64,000 nucleotides of DNA from Certhia americana. Its lineage: Eukaryota; Chordata; Aves; Passeriformes; Certhiidae. The translations under genes and the position numbers were made by a program. The notes under the pieces are model-generated. The model worked only from the letters and a program-made list of their open reading frames with translations, made no database searches and was not told the origin of the DNA. The DNA is taken from contig JAGMWU010000045.1 of NCBI GenBank assembly GCA_018697195.1, forward strand, positions 830,628 through 894,627, given 5' to 3'. Position 1 is the first letter of the stretch, and every line of letters begins with the position of its first letter. This document shows, one piece after another, positions 47,501-57,300 of this stretch.

Positions 47501-48295
47501 TTTTGCCTAACAATAGTGAATTGTTGATGAAAACCAGTATTGAGGCCAGTAGCTTGACACATTAAAAGAATCTGGCTTATAACTTATTTCTACTGTGCAG
47601 GTGTTTGCAAACTGCAGTGGAAGTTGTGCCCTGCTGCCTTTTGTGCCTACACTGGTGACAGTGGCAGGACATCTTCACATCTTCTCTTAGTAATATGTAG
47701 AGTGTGGGGAGGACTTTCTGTAGTGATTGTTAGCTTGTGGTAGAGCTGTTAAGTAAATGGGGGAAAAAAAAGACAACCATCTTAAAGTTGGCACTATAGA
47801 ATTTTTTCTCACTGCAACTAAATGTGTTCAGACCTTCATGCATGTATTTATGAATGCAGGAATGATACAGGAATCAAAACAGAAAGCTTCACATCCAAAA
47901 AAAATAGGAACATGCAGAAGAAACAGGCTAATGGAGAAGGGGGAGTGGTATATGTAGACAAGAATGGGTAACCAATAGCTCAGGGGCCCATCACAACCTT
48001 TGACTTCACTTCTGTAGTTAGGTTAAATGATTTAAATGTTTATGTGTCATGCCATATGTCAAGAAAAGCAGAAGTTACCCAGCCTGGGTTAGATAACCTC
48101 TGTGTTCAAATTCCTGGTCATACAGGAACTGTGTTTGGCTCTGGCTGTAGTAAAACCTGTGGAGTATTCAGACCAGTGGCAGGAAAGCTGCAGTGAGTTC
48201 CCTAGTGTTCTTTTTAACCAATGAAACTGATATCCTGAAGAAAATTGTTTGGTTTTTTTGAAAGGGTATTTTGGCAAGATAGAATGTCATCCTTA
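41536..48295. other. Intergenic, no gene recognised
   Basis: About 6.8 kb without recognised exons or repeat families. The notable feature is the 73-nt hairpin at 46429-46501. A T/A-rich stretch lies near 42098 and purine-rich CCCAAAA-type sequence occurs near 42180. The minus-strand open frame 46810-47094 has a donor-like end (CAG|GTAAGG) but no recognisable domain. Confidence 0.6.
46429..46501. repeat. Inverted repeat / candidate hairpin RNA locus (24-nt arms)
   Basis: The arms 46429-46440 (CACAGTTTGCAA) and 46490-46501 (TTGCAAACTGTG) pair perfectly over 12 bp. The next 12 nt on each side (46441-46452 with 46478-46489) still pair at most positions, with two wobbles and about two mismatches, leaving a 25-nt loop. 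The size and shape are in the range of an animal pre-miRNA, but no known miRNA seed is recognised. Confidence 0.7.
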
Positions 48296-48702
48296 ATAGG
48301 AGGAAGGGCAGAAAGGATTGGGATTGTTCAGCCTGGAGAAGTCTTTGGGATGACCTAACTGTGGCCTTCTATAACCTGAAGGGAGCCTACAGGAAAGATG
48401 GGGAAGGACTTTTCACAAGGGCCTGGAGTGACAGGACGGTGGGGAAACTGAAAGACAAACTGAAAGAGAGCAAGTTTAGGTTAGATATTAAGAAGAAATT
48501 CTTGACTGTGAGGATGGTGAGGCATGGGCACAGGTTGCCCAGAGAAACTGTAGATGCCCCATCCCTGGAAATGTGCAAGGTCAGGTTGGGTGGAGCTCTG
48601 AGCACCCTGGTCTAATGAATGACATCCCTACTCAGGCATATTGGGACTGGGTGATCTTTTAGGTTGCTTGCAACCCAAACCATTCTATGACTCTGTGATA
48701 AT
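48296..48702 (+). mobile_element. CR1 LINE fragment (sense), 3' portion
   Basis: CR1 3' phrases in order: GGATTGTTCAGCCTGGAGAA, GACCTAACTGTGGCCTTCTA, AGTTTAGGTTAGATATTAAG, GGCACAGGTTGCCCAGAGAA, CCATCCCTGGAAATGTGCAA, and CAACCCAAACCATTCTATGA followed by CTCTGTGAT. This copy retains the ATTCTATGA-type tail. It is 5'-truncated. Confidence 0.94.
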
Positions 48703-49199
48703 TCTGACTAGCTCTTATCTCAGCCTAAATCTCATGGAAGTGTAGTAGACTTCCAGTGTACTTTCTTTCTGTTTAGTGCCAGAAGAGAGGAGATGTCCTG
48801 CAGTTTGATATGTGCAGAAGAAATGTTATCTGCTCAGTTTTTGAACTTGAGGGCATCAGAAGTCATCACAAACTCTTCATGGTTCTGTGAGCAAAAAATG
48901 CAATAGTTCCTCTGTGCAGTGGTAGTTTTTATGAGTGGGGATTGTGGCACTCTGACTGTGGGCACAACCTACTGCTAGTAGGAAGATCTTGGGCTTCTGA
49001 GGGACTCCCAAGAGTTACATGCTTGTTCATTTGAGCAGCTGTGTTCTACAGCTGGGAAGGAAATGTGTTGTAATTTTATCATTTTTTAAAATCCCTCTCC
49101 CAAACTTGAAACTTGATTGAATTTTAAAGATGTGTACGGTTTTTGTAGGGTGATGGGCATTTATGCCTTTGTATATCAGCTAATGTAAACAAAAGAGAT
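48703..49199. other. Intergenic, no gene recognised
   Basis: About 500 bp of unremarkable sequence between a CR1 and the promoter-like patch. GTATATCAGCTAATG near 49171 could serve as a branch-point region for the possible micro-exon downstream. Confidence 0.55.
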
Positions 49200-49866
49200 C
49201 CACACTGCTATTCCCTCCTTCCCTCTGTACTGCAGATGTTTGAGCTGCTGCTGCTGGTAAGTACTACAGGAGGCTGCTCAGCTTCGCTTTGCAGGCTGTT
49301 TTATCCCCTGATTCTCCAGGAGATACCGTGGCTGTGGCTGCAGATTAGATTTTTCTCTCCCTCCCCCTGCGAGACCTCTGTGTGCTTTGACGTCATGTGT
49401 GCTCCTTTCAGTTGCCATAGCAGCCCCATTCCCCAAGCTCTCTGCCTGTCTCCTCTGGTAGGTTCCACAATGGTACAGCCAGCATCACGCTGCACAATGG
49501 TTTCCAGGCAGTGAAAGAGCGTGATTCAGCAAGCCACTCTTCCCCCCCCCCCCCCCCCTTTTTTTTCCTTTTTTCTTCACTTTTTGCCTCCCCTTTTTCT
49601 GTTCTCTTCTACCCTCTTCCCCAGGCTTTCATTTAGTTCTTCAAAGGAAAACGGTGATTTACCTTGAAACCAAGTGCCCATCTTTTTTCTTTTTTTTTTT
49701 TCCCTTTTTCTTTTAATTTTTTTCCCCCTATTATTATAAATAGCCCTTTTTTTTTTTTTTTTTTTTTCCTCGGCACTGTTTGGAATGTGATTTCAAAATA
49801 CCACCTAAAGTCGCAGTTTGGGGAAAAGGTTTCTGGACGAGGAGAATAGCTCGCAAGCAAGGAATG
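49200..49866 (+). promoter_or_regulatory. Promoter/enhancer-like patch with CRE, X-box-like site and pyrimidine tract
   Basis: A full cAMP-response palindrome TGACGTCA (49388-49395) lies 15 bp from GTTGCCATAGCAGC (49411-49424), which differs from the RFX X-box consensus at one position near its 3' end. A C17 run and ~200 bp of pyrimidine-rich sequence follow. After that comes a short CpG-containing stretch (AAAGTCGCAG, GGACGAGG, AGCTCGCAAG) ending at a good splice donor, AATG|GTAGGT (49866/49867). The arrangement resembles a + strand promoter with a non-coding first exon. There is no CpG island and no TATA box, and no known gene is expected to start here. Confidence 0.3.
49532..49765. repeat. 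Polypyrimidine tract with C17 run
   Basis: It includes 17 consecutive C (49542-49558) and long T/C stretches to 49765 with few purines. The minus strand therefore carries a 17-G run, with potential for G-quadruplex or triplex (H-DNA) structure. The length is prone to error. Confidence 0.85.
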
Positions 49867-52800
49867 GTAGGTGGCTGATGCTAATATTCTTTGACTAACT
49901 GCTTTCGCAGGGTGGGGTGATGAATATTGATTGCTGCTTGAGGAAAGAAAAAAAAAAATTAAAGCAAGGGAGAGGGAGAGAGGTTAATGAAGTAAACTGC
50001 AAAGCGAAGCAAGAAGGCTGCACCTGTCCATTTTGTGGCCTGAGAAGCATCGTTTTCCAGAGAAGCATCATTCTCCTGTGCTCGGGTGTGTATGAGCTTT
50101 GATGTTTGGGTGCTGTAGGTGACCATGAGAGCAGGGCAGGGGCACACTGTGGATAGGAGTGTGGTGGTGCTTTACCAGCTGGCTCATGTAAACAGTGGGG
50201 TTTTACTCAGCCTCATCACCTCTAACGCTGCCTGGGGGCTTCGGGGGAAAGGAGGGGTCTTGGCTTGCAGTTCAGTAGAAAAATGAGGGTGTTATGGGGG
50301 TTATATGGTCTGTAGATAGCCATATAAAATTCAAATGTGGAAAAATAAAGAGAGGACAAGGAGCTGGAAGATTCAGAGGACAGAAGACTTGGCCTTTTGC
50401 AGAATGATTGAATGCCAAAAAAAAAAAAAAAAGTATATGTGGAAGTGTTTGACAGATCTTTTTGGATGTGGGGGTGGGGGTTGTTTTTAAGAAAGTAGCA
50501 TTTAATCATCACTCTTCCACGTTACTTGGATTCAAGTGAACAGCTCAGCTCACTGGGTTTTACAGAACCACAAGAGCTTTTAGGAGAAATGTTTACAGCA
50601 AGCTACGGGCCAGTTATTTTGCAAAAAGAGAATTAACAATCTGTAAATGCTGCAGTGAAATCAATGTTGCTTTGCAGGGAAATCCTCTGGCAGAAAAAGC
50701 TACTGCTACAGGGAGAAATGCTGGGTTGTTTTTTTTTTACATCAGAGGGACATTATTAGGAAAAATAGAAATTTACCTTGGATAATGAAGTGTTACAGCA
50801 TTGTTTAATAAGCAGGCTCCCAGTGAACCATGATGGACATGTTTCACACCATTCATGTGCTGGGGGATTGTCAGCTTGTTTACATGGGTTCCTTTTGCTG
50901 CATAGCTTCCTGATATCCTCAGTGCAACTTTCCCCTCCTCTGATATGTTCACTGTAAGTTTTGCCAGAGGCTTCTGCAGGGGCAAACCGACACTATGTGA
51001 AAATGCAAATTTTGAGGGAAATTATGTCAGGGAGTAGAAATTTATTCGGAGGAAAATGCAAATAAATATATTGTAAGTGATCATAGGAGTCTGGAATCAG
51101 CTTGGTGGAGGCCTGCAAGCTCAGTTTCAGAAAAAGAGAAGGGTTAATGTAGAATGGGCTGCTGTAGGTATGGCACAGGGCTGTTTGTCTTTGCTCACAT
51201 GTAACCTATCTTTGGTCCCCATGCCTTGGGGAAAATGGGATGCACCAAACAATCACTATTTTAACCTTCTCTCAGTACATTGCCATGTAATCACTGGTCA
51301 GGAACACTGGAGCAGTATTTCCTTCTGTGGTCCTCTGGCTGTCTGGTCTCTTCCTGCCAGGAATGGTGGCATAGGAATACCTTTTCAGTTGGCTCAGCTA
51401 ATGACTTTGCCTTACAGGGATGCAGATGTGAACGACAAAGGTGATTTGACCTCAGCCATTAAACAATATTCTTTTTCCCCGACTCTCAATAAACTGCAAT
51501 CTTGCTCATAGCTCTTTCCTGCTCTTTCAGAGTATGCATAATTTTTACAGGGTCCTGCTGTAATTATGGTTTTGTTGAGGAGTATTAGGATTACAAGGAT
51601 GTTCCTAAATAGGATAAGGACTGAAATCACTTACCATGAAAAATAAGTTAGCTTCAGCTGCCTGTCTGCATGCTTGGAAAATGTCCTTCTCATTGTTAAA
51701 AAGCGCCTTCAGTGCACACATATGTTTCTATGAGCAGACCACAGGGATGAGTGTTTTTCTTGTAGGTTTGGGGTTTATTTCCCTGCTGTCAGTGGCTGGC
51801 ATGTTTGCAGCTGTTTTTTTAGCGATTTAACAGTACTGGATCAATATAACTTCAAACAGTGTTACAGTACCAAATCTGGCTTGGGAAAGCAAAGAGCGAG
51901 TTGTCAAAATATCACTGCCACGGCATTAGAGAAAGTTTTAAAGTTCACTGGTATTTTACAGTTCATTGCAAAATATATCCAATTCAAGGGAGAGCTAAAG
52001 CAGGCCCAAAGCAGGATGGTTTTAGCATTGCTTTTGCAGACGATATCATAATTTTCTTGAGACTTGTAAGAGAGAAAAGCTGCATTTAGGGAAAGGCCTT
52101 CAGCTTTAAAACTGGTAATCTCTTAAACTGTTGTTCAGTAGATGCTACCTAGTTCCTTGGGCAATTCCAAATTACAGAAAATATCACCGGCCTGGTGATA
52201 AATTTTCAGATCCAAGTAAATTTTTTTTTTTTTTTTTATCGCAAGCATTCTATACCCGTAGCCCCTGCCATTCCACTGACTACATTTTGAGATTATAATA
52301 ATAGCACTGCTAGAAATTATGTCCTGAAAGGCTAGTGATTGCAGAATCACCACAGTTGCTGCTCTGTTATGTCATTAGGAGTAAAGGAGAGAGTCTTAAT
52401 TGGACTACAGTGCTAAATATGTATATGTAAATTCTGGCCTTCAGTGCTCATATGCTTTTGGTTCTTGCACACTTACTGTTCCTTTTCTATGATTCTTTCA
52501 CACACTTACTGTTTTGAGGGCTACTTGCAAGGAAAATGAACCCTCATGAAAGGACCATCAGTGATTACAGTAGAAATCAAAAACATTATAGGGGATATAA
52601 TGGAATTTCCTGGTCCCCTGTCCACTGTTTTATGAAAGCTACACAGCTGTCCTTGAGCTGCTCTACTGTGTTTTAGCCTGATAGCTGTAGCTTTGTTAGC
52701 AAGCTTTAGAATCAGTCTTGGCTAGTTGTTAGAAGAGACAGGCAGAAAATTCAAGTCCCAAAACTTTCCAGTCTTACTGTTTTTTTATAGCGTGAGATTT

Positions 52801-54272
52801 TTGGTGGAAGTTTCTGTGTACGAACTCACTAGTGGTGGTGGTACGTTCTCAGTTTCATTTCTACACAACAGATGTGAATTCCTGAGCTTTAGGGTACCCT
52901 AGGATCTTCTTGACTATGCCTGGAGCACAGGGCAGTGTCTTTTTGCAACAAGAAAAAGGAAAAGCAACTCTTGTGCTTTTAGGCAGGTTCTGGGCTTTTC
53001 TCTTGTCTAAGAAAAAGACCATGTTGATGATCCTGTGGGTGCAGCCCCTTGCTCACATCACAGCAGTGACATGGGAAATCTGGGGAGTGCTAGGACCCAA
53101 TCTAACATGAATCTTTGGGTATGTTGGACTCTCTCAGGACTTTTGTGAGGTAATAACCAGTAAAAGCTGGAGGTCCAGAAGAGCCTTCCAGTCAAGTCAA
53201 TAGCTTCTTGACTGGGTTTCAGGATTCTACACTAAGAGTTCAATCACCCAGCAAATTAGGAACTGTGATTTGAGGGTGGGATTTCAGGCACCTGAGTTGG
53301 GCCCTTTTTTGTTAAGTAGTTGTTCTCTCATGAGGATCTTTCATTTTCTGCTCTTAGTACAAAACTTTAGTTCTCTTCTGAGACACTTGAAAGCGTGTTA
53401 GGATACAGGGATAGGACAGTGTTGCTCAAACCTTATACTTAATAGTAATCACTTCGTTTTGTTCAGTGCTTAGGTACCAGAACACCATGTTTGATTGTTC
53501 CTTCTCATATTCACTATCTTAATACCACAGCAATTGCTTTTCCTACAGTTCCTGAGTTTCTTGGCTGCATGTGCTTTGTCAGTTGAATTTTTTTGTTACA
53601 TACCTTGTTATTTGTTTTTAAGAGGGTGCTAATTTGATAAACAGCAGTAATTCACAGGCCTTTCCTGATGCCTACATGTATCCATATCACACAGTTTTTA
53701 AAGCTGTTAATAATGTCATGAGTCAAATTTAATTTCCATCCGCAGGTATTGGTGACAGGTGACTGTGTCCATATCTCAACTTGTTATAGGTAAAGTTTCT
53801 GCTCTTCCTTATTCCAAAGAAAAATTTGAAGATCTGTCCTGAGAAAGATAGATAGTATAAAAAGAAAAAAAATTATTTTGGATCAGTTTTATAATTTTTT
53901 TTAGTGCCATCTGTTTCAATTTGAACAATCTTGAGCATGTGCTCTTGAGCACTAAGGCCTTGATGGTTTTTTTTTCCTATTTTTTGCTGGTGGGGAAATA
54001 ACTGTGACACAGTTCTCCCACTTAAACAGCACTCCATTCTACATTATTTTATGTCTCCTGCCTTTCTCCTTTGTGTGGAAGAAAGGAAATTTATTGTACA
54101 GATACTGCCTGAACGGGATGCATTATGGTATTATCAGAGGAAAATCTAAAGTCTTTGTTATATGATGTGCAGATATTGATATTCCAGGTTAGTTTAGTTT
54201 TCTGAAATTTTCTGTGTCAATCAGACTTGAAAAATAAACCCCAAATATTTCTTTCTCTTTTTTTGTGCTTAG
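49867..54272. other. Intergenic (possible intron of an undescribed transcript), no gene recognised
   Basis: No interspersed repeat or known exon. It contains a 144-codon + strand frame (51077-51511), an imperfect 33-bp-spaced direct repeat at 52468-52513, and A- and T-runs near 50418 and 52220. If the donor at 49867 and the acceptor at 54272 belong together, this would be an intron, but that link is speculative. Confidence 0.5.
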
Positions 54273-54394
54273 GGCTAGTATTAGAAACCTGTACCAACAG
54301 CAGGCCAGACTCAAATATCAGCTATGGCAACCCATGCATGAAGTTGATGCCTTTGAACTATTTCCTATAGATGAGAGACATAGCACATGCTGTG
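54273..54394 (+). other. Exon-shaped interval of unknown transcript
   Basis: A strong acceptor (long pyrimidine run, then GTGCTTAG) and a strong donor (TGTG|GTGAGT) bound 122 bp. It is open in one frame, encoding 40 residues (ASIRNLYQQQARLKYQLWQP, then MHEVDAFELFPIDERHSTCC). I recognise no family. It could be an exon of a lncRNA or of a lineage-specific gene, or a chance pairing of splice-like sites. The other two frames contain stops. Confidence 0.3.
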
Positions 54395-57300
54395 GTGAGT
54401 CAACAATGTATTGTGTTATTAAATCATACTTCTTGGAAAAAAAAAAAAAAAGGGACAAAAAAACCCAAATGCCAAAAGATGCTTAATGCCAAAGTGCATG
54501 CTGATTTTTTTTTTCTTCTTTTTTTTTTTTTTTTCTGAGGGGGGAGGCAGGGAAAATTAAAGTTACAACTTGTAGTAATTTTTAGTACACATTAACATAA
54601 TGCTGTCATCTTATAATGAGTTTTCCAAGCGTGAATTTCTGCATTGCACAGTTATCAGATCTAGCACATTCAGAATGTGGTTTCAGAGGAAGTGTTAATA
54701 TAGAAAAATAATTTTAAAAAAGACCCTACACATAGAATTTTTTAGCACTATATAAAATGGCGAAGTCTATTTCACTCTGCAAAATCCAGAATTTCGGACC
54801 AATTTTTGTAACTAATGTTTTCCATCTCTTGGATTTGGTGTGGAGAGAGAGGAAAGTTTGTTTTGTTTCTCTTTGAGATGACTGAAGAAGACTGGGGGGT
54901 GTCGTCCCAGATTTTTTTAACATATATCTCTTTATCCTTGGACAGGCAAATGGTGAGAACAGTGATGGAAATCAAGTAGCCTTTTTAAAAATACTTTGTA
55001 GATTTAACTATCTTAAGTCTGCTAATAATTTCAATGCGTATTTCATGCATAATAAATCATTTTGGTTCTGATAATTTCTTTAGGATGGTTTTGGTGTACC
55101 TTTGGGAGATGAGAAATTGTTTTCAGATTTCTCATGTAATCCCAATAGAATTGTTGTCAAAAATTGTAACTGTTACTTCAATAAGGTGTAGCTCCAAGTC
55201 ACTGAAATGTTTTTGTAGGGAGATATCCCTACAAAATATCACCAGTTTAAAAACTAGCTGGATGTTAAAGACTTCTTGCATTATTCTAAGTCAATTATAC
55301 AGTAGCTCTATCATGTGATTTTGCTGCTATTACCTTGAAGAGAACAATTAGGTCATAAAAGTGTCTGCTGTGTGTATTAGTGTGTAACTGTAAATTCACC
55401 TGGTACAAGTCTAGAAGCTTCAATTGCTTTTGGAAAGTTAGTATGTGAGAAGTGTCTGCTGTTACTTGTAGATGTGGCACGTGGGTAGCATTAAGGGTGA
55501 TGAAATGAACACTCTGGTGGCATTTTCATCCTTGATGAAGCTGATGAAAAAAATTAGACAGGTGTCAGTTAAATCTATTTGACTGCTTTGAAGTGAGATG
55601 AGTAGCAGAAAACACTGCTAGTGCCTACTAGAGTGACACTGAGAGAATTTGTGTTCTGTTGGAATACAGAGGATTTCCCAAGGGGAGGAGACAAACACTG
55701 GACATGGACAGTGATTTGTGGCATGAGGAGCCACAGTCTGAATACTCACATCCTTGACTTGTGGACTTCCAGTGGAAGCAGTAAATTTATGCAGAATTTA
55801 ATAACCTCCCTTTTTTACTACTATGATGTTTTTAACTTCTTATGGTTTTTAGGGCCTGTTGTCCTAAGGTAATTCTAGTTAACAAGATAGCCTTCATCTT
55901 GGATTAATGTCTGGGCTTTCAAAACTGTGACACTGAGCCTTTAGTATATGAATGGGTCTGGGTGACTTTTGAATTTACAATGAAGCCTGAAACAATACTT
56001 TTTAAAATTAAATTTTTTTTTAATTTAAAAAAAAAATGTAATTCTGCTTTAATTCTGTGTTTAGGGCATACAGATAACCTGCTGGTTGTAGATAATGAGA
56101 ACTTTAAATAAGCTGGCAACAGCAAAGTATGTATGATTTAGGGTAGTTGATGGAGTGGTGCAAATAAAAGATTTTGTTAACATGTCCATGATGAACGGTT
56201 GCTAAGCAGATGTTTTATGAAATTTTTATGGTGTTTTGTACATGTTAATGCAATTAGCTGATAATCAAGGCAGCTCAGTTCCTCTCACCAATAACATTAT
56301 TAAAATTGCTGTGTAAGTAGAAATCCCATTCTTGAGAAGCTGGCTGATGATAATCCCCACTCCTGGTGATTTTGCACTTAATAGTATATGTAGTGCTAAT
56401 TTTGGAACACCGTAGTACTGCTGTCTACAAGCAGTGTGACTTGATCATTTGTCCCCCAGGTCAGCAAGAAATCTTTATGTTAATGTTGCAGCTATTGATA
56501 TTTGCTGTGTGGTATTTCAAGTATTTACCAATGGCCCTGTTCAGGTTACCTTCCAAGTTCAGTGCACATCTAAGTCACCTCCTCCAGCTCTGTCCTTCCC
56601 AATCTAGATTTTAGGGTGGGTTATCAGTGCAAATACCAGGTTTTCAGAAACAGCATGTGAAATGCGTTAAAAGAACTCAGAGATGTCATAGGGAGAGAGA
56701 GTTGCTTGAGAAGTTTCCTCCTAGATGACAGAGCATTAATAGGCAAAATTAGTTAAATACATTTAAGAGAAATTAAGGACTGTAAGGTCTTGTTGTGAGG
56801 CTAAAGCTCCACAAAAATAAATCTGTAGATGTCTTCAAGCATTTAATACAATCCCTTAGCATGGATTTAAAGCTTTGTCTGTATAGGAATTACGCACTTC
56901 TTTAAATGTGTGTGTAGCAAATGCAATTTGAAATCTGGGGCTTACGCTCTCTGTGTGGGCTCTCTACATTTAATACTGCTCATTAAGGCAGACAGTTTGA
57001 TCATACAGCTTTATTTGGCATCCAGCAATTTCTGTTTATTAAAACACAAACTTTGCAACTGTAGAAATTGTATGTGAAATTAGAAACCACATTTAAAAAT
57101 TAGCATGTAAGTAGTGAAGTTGAATTAACTGTCAAAATCTTTTTAAAATGGTCAGGAAAAGTAGCCGTTTGGAGAACAAAAGTACCTATCAATATTCATC
57201 ACAGAAAAGAACAAGCAAGAAAAAATCTTGGGATGTTCTGTTTAACAAAAAATGTTATAATGTTAGTGCCATGGACAGTGACATTTTTTAAAGCTGAGTT

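Noticed and set aside
49171..49190. TTTGTATATCAG, considered as the minus-strand start of a JNK3 exon (LIYK)
   Set aside because: The bases beyond it do not encode the following JNK3 residues.
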